From the NCBI GenBank assembly GCA_021823405.1, contig JAKAOA010000011.1, positions 1 through 37,528 of the forward strand: 37,528 nucleotides of DNA, given 5' to 3'. The position numbers and the translations under genes are program-made. The notes under the pieces are model-generated. The model had not been told where the DNA came from. It made no database searches and saw nothing but the letters and a program-made list of their open reading frames with translations. Origin of the DNA: Bacteroidota bacterium (lineage in GTDB: Bacteria > Bacteroidota > Bacteroidia > JABEUT01). Shown piece by piece: positions 8,258 through 15,620 of this stretch (the first letter of the stretch is position 1; each line of letters starts with the position of its first letter).

Positions 8258-10459
8258 ATGAGAAAACGTATCGCTTTGATTCCCTTGTTATTACTGGTAT
8301 CCGGGATATTAACCGCCTCTGCCGGTAACGACGACAAGGGGTTAATTAAGAAAGCGGATAATGCATTCCGGAAAGCCGATCTGGGTCAGGCATTGCAGTA
8401 TTACCAAAAGGCATTGGCAGTAAACCCTACGAATTGCTATACTAACTTCCAAATAGGAGCCATTTATTATCTTACAGATTCATCGCGGATTAAAGGGTTA
8501 TCCTATTTTGAAAATGCAATAAAATATACCCCTGCTAAGGAGGATACCATAATAGATGCCTATTACTATCTTGGCAATTGCTATATCCTGAAAAAGGATT
8601 ATGACAAAGCGGTAGCCGCTTTCAAAATATTTCTCTCACACCTTGTGAATGATAAAACCGATAAATCACTGATACAGGAGGTAGAAAATTGCATCGGAAT
8701 AGCGCAGAGCGCACATACATTAAGCAACCGTTCCCCCGATTCGGCAAGCTATTATATAATGGGATTGTATCAACCGGTATATGTAAAAAACCTCGGACCT
8801 TTGGTTAATTCACCTAATCCGGAGTATGCAGAAGTTATTACAAACCACGATTCAACGATTATTTACACATCGCGCTGTCCGACCAGCCAACATGGTAAAC
8901 GAGATTATTTTTCAGGAAGCTATTATGAAGATATATTCTACAGTAACAAAGATGCAAATGGACAATGGGGGCTGCCTTCGCTTTTTTCCAACCAACTTCA
9001 TTTCGGTCCGGAACGATTTAATCTGGCAAGCGTAACCATGACACCCGATGGTAAAACGCTTCTAATCTTCCATAAAGGTGAAGTATATCAAAGTTCTAAA
9101 ACCGCTACAGGTTGGGCATTACCTGTGCGACTTGCTAAAAATATTAAACAGATTCACAGATATATACCTTCCATTACCATATCACCCAATGGCAAATTCC
9201 TTTTTCTGGTGAGCGATAAGACAGGCGGTTACGGCGGGCTTGATATTTATGTAAGCACGCTTGATGATAAAGGTATATGGTCGGAGCCGGCTAATCTCGG
9301 TCCCGTGGTTAATACTCCCTTCGACGAAGATGCACCTTTTATGATGCCCGATAACAAAACTCTCTTCTTCTCATCTAAAGGACATGGCGGACTTGGCGGC
9401 TATGATATCTATAAAACTGTGTTTGAGAATGGTAAATGGAGCAAGCCGCAGAATGTGGGTGCGCCAATCAACTCTACCGCCGACGATATTTATTTTACAT
9501 ACGATACAGCATTGAAAAAGGGCTATCTTGCATCCTCGCGCATTGATGGCGGGTATGGCGATATGGACATTTATTCCTTCAGCTTTACCTGCGATAATGT
9601 TGCCAAAACCACCTTGTACGCCAGGTTACTTTCCTCCGGTAAACCGGTTTCATCAGCCGCCGTTTCCTTAACCGATGCTGCAAATCAGACCATTTTAAAA
9701 ACTACCACAGATAGCGCGGGAAACTTTTCGTTGGATTTGAAACCGGATACAAGATATATGGCAACCATTCAAGCTCCCGGTTATCTTAAATCGAAATTTG
9801 TTACAACAACCCCTCATCAGTGCGATGTGTATAACCTCTATCAGGTATTAAGTTTAAGCCACTTGGGAAGCGACTCCACCCGCACCGGTCAGCAGTTAGC
9901 GCTGGAAAACGGATTCTACCGCAACAGCGAGCCCGGTTTAAGCGATAATAGGGTAGGTCATCCGATAGCAGACCTTCTTAGCGCGCATAACGACCAGAGC
10001 GATGTTTGGTTTAAGGACACTACGCTGACTATGAATTATAACCAATCAGAGTCGGATAGCATGAGCATTCGCCCGGCTGCCATAGCTATTGCCAATAATC
10101 CAAATAAGGAAGTGAAACCCGTAACGCCTTCTAAATTACCGGTGGTGCAATTTGAATTGAACAAGTACGCAATAGCCAAAGAATATTATCCGGCGCTCGA
10201 CTCGATAGCTAAATTACTGCACAGCAACAGAAAACTCAAAATAGAAGTATCGGGATATGCCGATGCCACCGGACCAATAACATACAATATGGTGCTAACT
10301 TTACAGAGAGCCAGGGCTGTGGCGCGTTATCTGAAATCGAAAGGAGCAAAAGCAGCACAGATAAAAGCTGAAGGCAAGGGGATAGCTGATCCGGTTGCGC
10401 CTAACGACGGTACGCATAACTACCTGAACCGCAGAGCGGAAATAACAATAATAGAATAA
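8258..10459 (+). CDS. PorE-like T9SS-associated protein: TPR, PD40 propeller, regulatory domain, OmpA
   Basis: The domain order equals that of PorE of the type IX secretion system: signal peptide (residues 1-22); TPR (about 25-135, KADNAFRKADLGQALQYYQKALAVNP); a WD40/PD40 beta-propeller (about 175-440) with repeated D-G-K-T-L-L-I-F and GGYGGLDIYVS / GGLGGYDIYKT blades; a carboxypeptidase-regulatory-like beta-sandwich (about 450-515, SSGKPVSSAAVSLTDAANQ); and a C-terminal OmpA peptidoglycan-binding domain (about 620-733, VEVSGYADATGP-like, RARAVARYLKSKGA). Such proteins tie the T9SS core to peptidoglycan. I see no lipobox cysteine. A T9SS type A cargo protein is encoded 3 kb downstream, in keeping with a working T9SS. 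Bacteroidota have many paralogues with this architecture, so the exact orthology to porE is not certain. Confidence 0.8.
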   Translation: MRKRIALIPLLLLVSGILTASAGNDDKGLIKKADNAFRKADLGQALQYYQKALAVNPTNCYTNFQIGAIYYLTDSSRIKGLSYFENAIKYTPAKEDTIIDAYYYLGNCYILKKDYDKAVAAFKIFLSHLVNDKTDKSLIQEVENCIGIAQSAHTLSNRSPDSASYYIMGLYQPVYVKNLGPLVNSPNPEYAEVITNHDSTIIYTSRCPTSQHGKRDYFSGSYYEDIFYSNKDANGQWGLPSLFSNQLHFGPERFNLASVTMTPDGKTLLIFHKGEVYQSSKTATGWALPVRLAKNIKQIHRYIPSITISPNGKFLFLVSDKTGGYGGLDIYVSTLDDKGIWSEPANLGPVVNTPFDEDAPFMMPDNKTLFFSSKGHGGLGGYDIYKTVFENGKWSKPQNVGAPINSTADDIYFTYDTALKKGYLASSRIDGGYGDMDIYSFSFTCDNVAKTTLYARLLSSGKPVSSAAVSLTDAANQTILKTTTDSAGNFSLDLKPDTRYMATIQAPGYLKSKFVTTTPHQCDVYNLYQVLSLSHLGSDSTRTGQQLALENGFYRNSEPGLSDNRVGHPIADLLSAHNDQSDVWFKDTTLTMNYNQSESDSMSIRPAAIAIANNPNKEVKPVTPSKLPVVQFELNKYAIAKEYYPALDSIAKLLHSNRKLKIEVSGYADATGPITYNMVLTLQRARAVARYLKSKGAKAAQIKAEGKGIADPVAPNDGTHNYLNRRAEITIIE

Positions 10460-10545
10460 AAGCGATATTCGTCCATCAGGCAGGTATCAATTTTGTGGAT
10501 GAGTATTTCCGGACGGCAGTCCGACCGAACGGCAACTATTTTATA

Positions 10546-10553
10546 TATTTTTG
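10546..10553 (+). promoter_or_regulatory. -7 box of the PAP2 gene, which decides its start
   Basis: TATTTTTG fits TAnnTTTG exactly. The TTG at 10551, which could open the reading frame 24 bp earlier, is the end of this box, so the ATG at 10575 is the better start. No convincing -33 TTG is seen. Confidence 0.55.
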
Positions 10554-10574
10554 CCACGATTATATCACCGCCAA

Positions 10575-11282
10575 ATGGGAAGTTTTTTTACCTTATCGAA
10601 AAGCAACTGGGGTTCGGCATGGAACAATAAATCGTTCAGAACTACCATCATTTTAGAGTGTCTGGCTTTAATATTGTTGCTCTTCAGTACTGTAACATTC
10701 TACCGTTGGCTGGAGGTTCAGAAGGAGGGAGTGATTCTTGATGACGTTTTTCTGCGTTTTATTCCCGCCCTTGATGTTTCTATGCCCATAGCAATACTCG
10801 AAGCGAGCGTGTTTATTTTGTGCATCCTGCGCTCTGTAACCAATCCGAATCTTGCCATTACTATATTATTCGCGCTCGCGCTGCAGTTCAGCTTCCGGCT
10901 GGTAACCATAGACCTTACAAGGTTTTTGCCTCCTCCCGGTCTTGTGGAGCTAAAGGACCCTTTCGGAAGTATGGCATTTCATTCAAGGTACATCACGCGC
11001 GATCTCTTCTATTCCGGTCACACATCATCGCAGTTCATTTTTTACCTGTGCGCCAGAAAAAAATACGACAGGTATTATATGCTTTTCACAACCATTACCA
11101 TTGGAATAATGGTGCTTATACAGCATGTTCATTACACCATTGATGTTGTAAGCGCTCCTTTTTTTGCGTTCGCCTGTTATTTTATCTCCGTAAAAGCGCT
11201 CAATTATTTCGGAGCGTACACCGAACTTGGCGACGGAAACCGTTTTGGCACGGGCAGCCGAATTAGCCGCCCGACTGCGTAA
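10575..11282 (+). CDS. PAP2-superfamily membrane phosphatase (sphingomyelin-synthase-like PAP2_C type)
   Basis: The protein of 235 aa has about six membrane segments. The C-terminal half carries YSGHTSSQFIF and HVHYTIDVVSAPFFAF, the His- and Asp-containing active-site motifs of the PAP2_C group that also includes sphingomyelin synthases. Members transfer or hydrolyse phospho-headgroups of membrane lipids; in Bacteroidota, which often make sphingolipids, a role in lipid head-group remodelling is plausible but not shown here. The start was moved from a TTG at 10551 to the ATG at 10575 because the TTG forms part of a -7 promoter box. It is probably monocistronic: the next gene is on the other strand 4 bp beyond its stop. 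Confidence 0.75.
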   Translation: MGSFFTLSKSNWGSAWNNKSFRTTIILECLALILLLFSTVTFYRWLEVQKEGVILDDVFLRFIPALDVSMPIAILEASVFILCILRSVTNPNLAITILFALALQFSFRLVTIDLTRFLPPPGLVELKDPFGSMAFHSRYITRDLFYSGHTSSQFIFYLCARKKYDRYYMLFTTITIGIMVLIQHVHYTIDVVSAPFFAFACYFISVKALNYFGAYTELGDGNRFGTGSRISRPTA

Positions 11283-11286
11283 CCGA

Positions 11287-11571
11287 TTAATTTATTAATA
11301 TTTGATGGACGCGGCACAGCGGCAGCGACATACCCCTTTTCAGCAACAGATACTTCTCCGTTACACCCCAGATGGTTGTCTCCACCATCTTCTTACCCTC
11401 CTCGTCTTCAAATATTATCTTCACCTTATGTTTAAATGAATTCCCCAGCGTGCTTGCATTTTTTGCCTGCGATAAGCGTTGCTTTATCTGTTCCGGGCTG
11501 TTCAACACTTCTCCGGTTGGGAAGTGCGTTTTTTCAATCAACTCTTTTTCGATTGCTGTAATCGTCTCCAT
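11287..11571 (-). CDS. Conserved hypothetical protein, 94 aa
   Basis: I do not recognise a family. The protein is soluble, mixed charge, with an N-terminal helix (ITAIEKELIEK), a middle region GEVLNSPEQIKQRLSQAKNASTLGNS, and a C-terminal beta-rich part (HKVKIIFEDEEGKKMVETTIWGVTEKYLLLKRGMSLPLCRVHQILI) that has the feel of a small SH3- or Sm-like barrel. That last remark is from pattern only. It diverges from the next small gene across a 69-bp spacer that must hold both promoters. Codon usage and composition resemble neighbouring housekeeping genes, so I take it as real. Confidence 0.65.
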   Translation of the reverse strand: METITAIEKELIEKTHFPTGEVLNSPEQIKQRLSQAKNASTLGNSFKHKVKIIFEDEEGKKMVETTIWGVTEKYLLLKRGMSLPLCRVHQILIN

Positions 11572-11640
11572 GCTTTCCTAATTTAATTTTTGTACGTTCA
11601 TAAAATATTTCGGTTACATATTTTTTACTATTTTTAGTGC

Positions 11641-11976
11641 ATGGATGATTCACTGAAAACACAATGGATAGAGCTGATAAAAAAAATGGAACTGCAATTC
11701 GGCGAAGGAATTGAACTTGAAGGCGTCTTGCTTTTTATCGGCGCCCAGGAATTAGGCAAGGGCTATAAGAAACTGAATAAGAGCGAAAAGATGGATATGC
11801 TGCATATTGCATTCTGCAAGCTGTTGGAACCGCTTGGTTACTATAAATTCAAAGGAAGAGATACCGATGGATGGCCCCATTGGGATTCGGTTTCCATGAT
11901 ACCGCCGCTTAAACCCGGAGAACAAAAGGAGTTGGTTATGAAGGCAGTGCTGAACTATTTTAAAGAAATGGAATAA
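11641..11976 (+). CDS. Conserved hypothetical protein, 111 aa
   Basis: This small soluble protein resembles, from memory, short uncharacterised proteins found in many Bacteroidota genomes; I know of no assigned function. It is helical at the N-terminus (MDDSLKTQWIELIKKMELQFGE), has a conserved-looking centre ELEGVLLFIGAQELGKGYKKLNKSEKMDMLHIAFCKLLEPLGYY, and ends PPLKPGEQKELVMKAVLNYFKEME. There is no signal peptide or membrane segment. It diverges from the 94-aa gene and precedes murF by 43 bp on the same strand, with a small hairpin in between, so it may be read through into murF. Confidence 0.7.
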   Translation: MDDSLKTQWIELIKKMELQFGEGIELEGVLLFIGAQELGKGYKKLNKSEKMDMLHIAFCKLLEPLGYYKFKGRDTDGWPHWDSVSMIPPLKPGEQKELVMKAVLNYFKEME

Positions 11977-11983
11977 CATTGTG

Positions 11984-12001
11984 CGGACTTAGTTTAGTCC
12001 G
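11984..12001 (+). other. Small hairpin between the 111-aa gene and murF
   Basis: CGGACT and AGTCCG form a 6-bp stem around TAGTTT. No T-run follows, so it is not a convincing terminator. It lies just upstream of the murF ribosome site GAGGAG (12013-12018) and could affect translation. Confidence 0.35.
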
Positions 12002-12019
12002 GACATAATAATTGAGGAG

Positions 12020-13312
12020 ATGAAGTACCCGTCTGTGGAGGAATTATACGGATTGTTTTTAAAACATCCGTTTATATCAACCGATACCCGCAATATCACT
12101 AAGGATAGTATTTTTTTCGCCCTGAAGGGGGCTAATTTCAACGCGAACCAATTTGCGGCAGATTCATTTGAAAAGGGAGCAAGTTTCGCAGTTATCGACG
12201 AAGAGAAGTACTATGCAGGCGGCTGTATCCTTGTTCACGATGTGCTGAAAACGATGCAGCTACTTGCAACCCATCACCGGAGGATGATGAAAATCCCAAT
12301 TATCGCCATCACCGGAAGCAACGGTAAAACAACCACAAAGGAATTAACGGCTGCGGTTCTTGCAAAGAAATACAGAACCCTTTTCACGCAAGGAAATCTG
12401 AATAACCATATCGGCGTGCCGCTTACACTTCTTAAACTTACCGGCAAACACCAAATAGCAGTTATTGAAATGGGCGCGAATCATCAGGGTGAAATTGCGG
12501 AGTTATGCAAAATTGCCGAACCGGGTTACGGAATAATTACCAATATAGGAAAGGCGCATCTTGAGGGTTTCGGAGGACCGGAAGGCGTTATAAAAGCTAA
12601 AAGCGAATTATATCATTTTATCAAATCGGCGGATGGGACACTCTTCGTTAACGCCGACGACCGATTACTGATGGGTTTATCTGAAGGAATAAAAAGGATA
12701 AGATATGGAAGCAGTCCGGATGCGGAATGCAGGGGCATATCTGACAAAGAGAGCTTTCTGGCAAAAGGCGCTATAATAGATGATGGCATAGAGATGGAAA
12801 TAAAGAGCCGCCTTGCAGGACAATTTAATTTTTGTAATATGCTGGCTGCCGCCTGTATCGGCTTTCATTTCGGGCTATCCTTACGACAGATAAAAGCGGC
12901 AATAGAAGAATACGAACCGTTGAACAACCGCTCGCAACTGGTAGATACAGGCAAAAATAAAGTATGGATAGATACTTATAATGCCAATCCGACCAGTATG
13001 AAACTCGCCACGGAAAACTTTGCACAGTCGCCGGGTAAAGGAAAAGTATTAATTCTCGGCGATATGTTTGAACTTGGGGCGGAGAGCGTCAAAGAGCATC
13101 AGGAACTGGCTATATTCATTGATAATCAAAAAGTTTTTGATGATGTTCATCTGGTTGGAACCGAATTTGAAAAAGTGCAAACTTCCGCTAATAAATTTAA
13201 AACGCTCGACGAATTTATCAGGTGGATTAAGACCAACCCTATTAAGGAGAAGTATATTCTTCTGAAGGGTTCGCGGGGTATGCAAATGGAGCGGGCGCTG
13301 GAATACCTGTAA
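12020..13312 (+). CDS. murF: UDP-N-acetylmuramoyl-tripeptide--D-alanyl-D-alanine ligase
   Basis: MurF adds D-Ala-D-Ala to the UDP-MurNAc-tripeptide in the cytoplasm, the last cytoplasmic step in making the peptidoglycan pentapeptide. The 430-aa sequence carries the N-terminal Mur ligase domain (STDTRNITKDSIFFALKGANFNA), the ATP-binding loop ITGSNGKTTTK (Gly99-Lys103 region), NLNNHIGVPLTLL, the Mg-site pattern EMGANHQGEIAELCKIAEP, and the C-terminal domain motif WIDTYNANPTSMKLA followed by LILGDMFELG. The start is marked by GAGGAG immediately before the ATG, one of the few clear Shine-Dalgarno sites in the window. No partner wall genes adjoin it apart from the distant mre cluster. Confidence 0.96.
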   Translation: MKYPSVEELYGLFLKHPFISTDTRNITKDSIFFALKGANFNANQFAADSFEKGASFAVIDEEKYYAGGCILVHDVLKTMQLLATHHRRMMKIPIIAITGSNGKTTTKELTAAVLAKKYRTLFTQGNLNNHIGVPLTLLKLTGKHQIAVIEMGANHQGEIAELCKIAEPGYGIITNIGKAHLEGFGGPEGVIKAKSELYHFIKSADGTLFVNADDRLLMGLSEGIKRIRYGSSPDAECRGISDKESFLAKGAIIDDGIEMEIKSRLAGQFNFCNMLAAACIGFHFGLSLRQIKAAIEEYEPLNNRSQLVDTGKNKVWIDTYNANPTSMKLATENFAQSPGKGKVLILGDMFELGAESVKEHQELAIFIDNQKVFDDVHLVGTEFEKVQTSANKFKTLDEFIRWIKTNPIKEKYILLKGSRGMQMERALEYL

Positions 13313-13450
13313 AGAAGGTGCGTTGTGAAGGAGGTTTTGATACAATAAATTAAAAACACTACTGACCGGCAAAATAATGAATGAATCCTTGAATGCTTTA
13401 ATTTTATTTATACAGCACGTAAGCGATTTTGCAAATGTTTATTGTATTTA

Positions 13451-13544
13451 GCGTGAGGGATAGAAGCGGAAAGCCCGCATCCGCGCCATGGCGGAGAGGA
13501 CTTGCAGCGGATAGCCCGACCCCTTGCGCAGCTTGGGGGCACGC
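13451..13544. repeat. GC-rich structured intergenic element (candidate repeat or RNA)
   Basis: Within the otherwise AT-rich 362-bp spacer 13313-13674 lies a GC-rich block closed by GCGTG (13451-13455) and CACGC (13540-13544). It has an inner hairpin CCCC / GGGG around TTGCGCAGCTT. Two halves resemble each other: GCGGAAAGCCCGC near 13466 and GCGGATAGCCCGA near 13507, each preceded by a GAGG-containing stretch. From memory, similar blocks recur between genes in Bacteroidota genomes, but I cannot verify that here. No coding potential is visible. The remainder of the spacer is AT-rich with no recognisable element. Confidence 0.55.
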
Positions 13545-13674
13545 CCAAAAATGGAATTGAATGTAGAACAAGTCAGAATAAACTCAATATACTGCCCCTA
13601 TCGGTATAGTTTGATTGCTGAAATAATTTTTCCCGGACAGTAGTGAATTAAAAATATAATGCTTGGAAAAATCC

Positions 13675-14649
13675 TTATTTCATCACGCTGAACTTGCCTA
13701 TGTTCAGTTGTTCTCCGTTCTGGTCGCACAACCGGTAAATATAGAGCGAGGGAGCATAAGTGGAAGTATTAATGGTTGCAAAGTTGTTATTTACAGGGTA
13801 GCTGTTAATCTTCTTACCTGTTATATCATATATTTCCAACAAATATTGCTTGCCCGGGTTGCCTGCAATGCTGAAATTAATTTCCGAAGAAGCAGGATTT
13901 GGGTAAACGTCAACTGAATTAGGTGTTACAAACAAGTCGCTTACCGATGTCGGAGTGGTAGATACATTATCTATCCACAACTGGCTGCCGGCTTGGGGTT
14001 TGTGCCAGCCGCTTGAACTGAAAATAACATCAATCGTATCGACCGCTCCTGTAGCGCTGTCGTAATTTATATTAACAACTCCCTGTGTCCATGAATTAGC
14101 GGCGGTTAGTATTGTTTTAATCCCGCCACCCAAACTATGACCGTAATGTGATTTCATTACAACCTCCGCCAGAGCGGTATCAGTACCTACAGGGGTATAT
14201 TGGTAATAGAAATTGAGTTGGGTAATTCGCGAACCGAAAGGATAACCGAATATGAGTTTGGGCGTAGGCGTCAGCACTCCTTGTCCGGCGGCAAGTAAAC
14301 CGATAATGGTGTCGGGCAGGTACTTACCTACATAGCCGTTAGTAGTATGGGTAAGCGGCACAGTAAGGATACGCGCACTATAATGGCATGGCGAAAAGGG
14401 TGAAGGGGTTGTAGAGTCCTTGAAAACTGAAACCGGGCTTGAACCCAATATGCTGGAAGAGGTGATATTCAGCGTAAGCCAGCCGTTATTACCGGGACCA
14501 AGGTTAGGGTCATCATAGGCAACGGGATAGAATCCGCCTGCTGCCTGATGCGTCCAGCTGTCGAAGCATTGATTGATAATTTGTGATTGGGCTGCGCTGA
14601 AGCAGAAGATTAAGGCGGCGCCCAGCAATAGAGTAGATGCTTTTTTCAT
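13675..14649 (-). CDS. Secreted protein with T9SS type A C-terminal sorting domain
   Basis: A signal peptide (about residues 1-22, ending AAQSQ) is followed by a beta-sandwich body of about 220 residues (INQCFDSWTHQAAGGFYP, later SQLWIDNVS) that looks like a carbohydrate-binding or jelly-roll ectodomain of unknown ligand. The last 80 residues are a typical T9SS type A sorting signal: VDVYPNPASSEINFSI, LLEIYDITGKKI and SLYIYRLCDQNG, ending KFSVMK. It is thus exported by Sec and then by T9SS, and the signal is cleaved or anchored at the surface. Its promoter -7 box is at 14673-14680, and the inverted repeat of the mobile island begins only 42 bp upstream of its start codon. Confidence 0.85.
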   Translation of the reverse strand: MKKASTLLLGAALIFCFSAAQSQIINQCFDSWTHQAAGGFYPVAYDDPNLGPGNNGWLTLNITSSSILGSSPVSVFKDSTTPSPFSPCHYSARILTVPLTHTTNGYVGKYLPDTIIGLLAAGQGVLTPTPKLIFGYPFGSRITQLNFYYQYTPVGTDTALAEVVMKSHYGHSLGGGIKTILTAANSWTQGVVNINYDSATGAVDTIDVIFSSSGWHKPQAGSQLWIDNVSTTPTSVSDLFVTPNSVDVYPNPASSEINFSIAGNPGKQYLLEIYDITGKKINSYPVNNNFATINTSTYAPSLYIYRLCDQNGEQLNIGKFSVMK

Positions 14650-14672
14650 AATATTTTGTTTTATTCAGGATG

Positions 14673-14680
14673 CAAATGTA
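14673..14680 (-). promoter_or_regulatory. -7 box of the T9SS cargo gene
   Basis: On the minus strand this reads TACATTTG, a perfect TAnnTTTG. The matching -33 position would fall at about 14698-14703, inside the island's left inverted repeat, and no TTG is present there; the native upstream half may have been replaced by the insertion. Confidence 0.6.
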
Positions 14681-14691
14681 TATAAAATTAT

Positions 14692-14767
14692 TCGCACCTA
14701 TCCCTAAAGTAACAGGGTTTTGAAATTCCGTGATTTTAATGGTTACAAAAATACGGAATCTTCCGCC
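14692..14767 (+). repeat. Left terminal inverted repeat of the island
   Basis: The outer 34 bp start TCGCACCTATCCCTAAAGTA and match 20632-20665 exactly in reverse complement. The next 42 bp align without gaps, with seven mismatches in the first 35. The inner part holds ATTCCGTGATTTT and AAAAATACGGAAT as an inverted pair, and a minus-strand -7 box (TATTTTTG, 14746-14753) that points out of the island towards the T9SS cargo gene. Confidence 0.85.
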
Positions 14768-14788
14768 CTCTTTTTAATTTTGTTTCCA

Positions 14789-15055
14789 TTACCATATATT
14801 TGTTGGTGGGAATTTACTCCAATCGCTTTTCATAAGGAATCCCCAATGATTACCTGTAATTTCGGATATTAGCATCATATTTGGTTCGCTTTTAATAATG
14901 TTATATAACTGTTGTGATGTTAATGGCGTAACTATAAAAATTGAATTAGGCAAACTATAAAACCAATTGGAAATGTTTTGGTTTCGGTTAAGAATCTGAA
15001 TTAATGAATCCCTATTAATTGCAGAGTTAAATATTACAATATATAATTTATTCAT
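14789..15055 (-). CDS. Small hypothetical protein, 88 aa (SinR/Cas2-like look)
   Basis: I do not recognise this firmly. The pattern LYIVIFNSAINRDSLIQILNRNQNISNWFYSLPNSIFIVTPLTSQQLYNIIKS resembles small proteins annotated as SinR-family, which have a ferredoxin-like fold akin to Cas2/VapD: beta strand, helix, a W-F-Y strand, I-F-I-V strand, helix. That is a resemblance from memory only. Its ATG overlaps the stop of the upstream 137-aa membrane-protein gene by 4 bp, so the pair is translationally coupled. The two sit just inside the left end of the island and could be an effector-membrane pair, but I infer no function. Confidence 0.55.
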   Translation of the reverse strand: MNKLYIVIFNSAINRDSLIQILNRNQNISNWFYSLPNSIFIVTPLTSQQLYNIIKSEPNMMLISEITGNHWGFLMKSDWSKFPPTNIW

Positions 15056-15465
15056 TTTTGCTCTCCAGTAATTTGGGTTGGTGGTTCAGATAAATCAACA
15101 GGTTCAAATGATATTTTACCGCCCTTCTGCGCAAACATATTCAGTTTTTTATCTTCAAGCCTATACCATTCTGATTGTAATCTTTCAGGAGTCCTAAAAT
15201 AAATAATAAGGTATATTATTACTCCTATAATAAAAACACCTACAAAAATACATATTATTAGATATTTCAAAGAAACATCATCAATTTTCGGAAGTCCCCA
15301 CAATAATAATAAAATAAAGAGTATCAACCATATTCCAATCAGCCATAAAAAAGGGGCTAAAGCGTGAGTTTTACCTCCGCTTTTACCTACCGTTCTGGCA
15401 AGATATGATAATATTTGTGAAGGGTCGGGAATAAGTCTTTTTATTTTTCGCAACAAATTTAACAT
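15052..15465 (-). CDS. Small membrane protein of unknown function, 137 aa
   Basis: Two membrane helices are visible: FLWLIGIWLILFILLLLWG (about residues 40-58) and YLIICIFVGVFIIGVIIYLI (about residues 68-87). They are preceded by a basic N-terminus (MLNLLRKIKRLIPDPSQ) and followed by a charged cytoplasmic or periplasmic tail rich in Lys and Glu. No known domain is recognised. It is first in a two-gene unit with the 88-aa protein (ATGA overlap). No -7 box could be found directly upstream. Composition is AT-rich like the rest of the island. Confidence 0.6.
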   Translation of the reverse strand: MLNLLRKIKRLIPDPSQILSYLARTVGKSGGKTHALAPFLWLIGIWLILFILLLLWGLPKIDDVSLKYLIICIFVGVFIIGVIIYLIIYFRTPERLQSEWYRLEDKKLNMFAQKGGKISFEPVDLSEPPTQITGEQK

Positions 15466-15518
15466 TTTATTTTTTTACATTGCACTCTAATTTCTGCTGC
15501 TTCTTTTTTCCCCATTTT

Positions 15519-15552
15519 TTTGATTTAGTTTAAAAGATTATTCGTACCTTTG
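15519..15552 (+). promoter_or_regulatory. Promoter of candidate small RNA A
   Basis: TTTG at 15519-15522, a 22-bp spacer and TACCTTTG at 15545-15552 form a good Bacteroidota promoter on the plus strand. No gene on that strand follows, only the hairpins of unit A; the transposase gene is convergent. Confidence 0.6.
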
Positions 15553-15557
15553 CCTCG

Positions 15558-15620
15558 CAAAAGTTAATCACCTTTTAACTAAACACGAAAAGCACCTACG
15601 TCAATAGGTGCTTTGTCATT
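15558..15620 (+). ncRNA. Candidate small RNA A (promoter plus two hairpins)
   Basis: A transcript from the promoter at 15519-15552 would fold AGTTAA/TTAACT and then a 10-bp stem (15589-15598 with 15605-15614, loop CGTCAA). The linker CTAAACACGAAAAGC before the second stem resembles the one in unit B (GCTAACACGAAAGC). There is no open reading frame. The second stem may instead, or in addition, be the transposase terminator on the minus strand. Existence as a stable RNA is inference. Confidence 0.4.
15589..15614 (-). terminator. Hairpin downstream of the transposase
   Basis: This perfect 10-bp stem lies 7 bp past the transposase stop. On the minus strand it is followed by a short TTTT run and then CGTG. 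It can serve both strands. Confidence 0.5.

Noticed and set aside
13451-13544. The GC-rich block as a coding remnant or terminator
   Set aside because: No frame across it is open for long, and the hairpins are not followed by T-runs.
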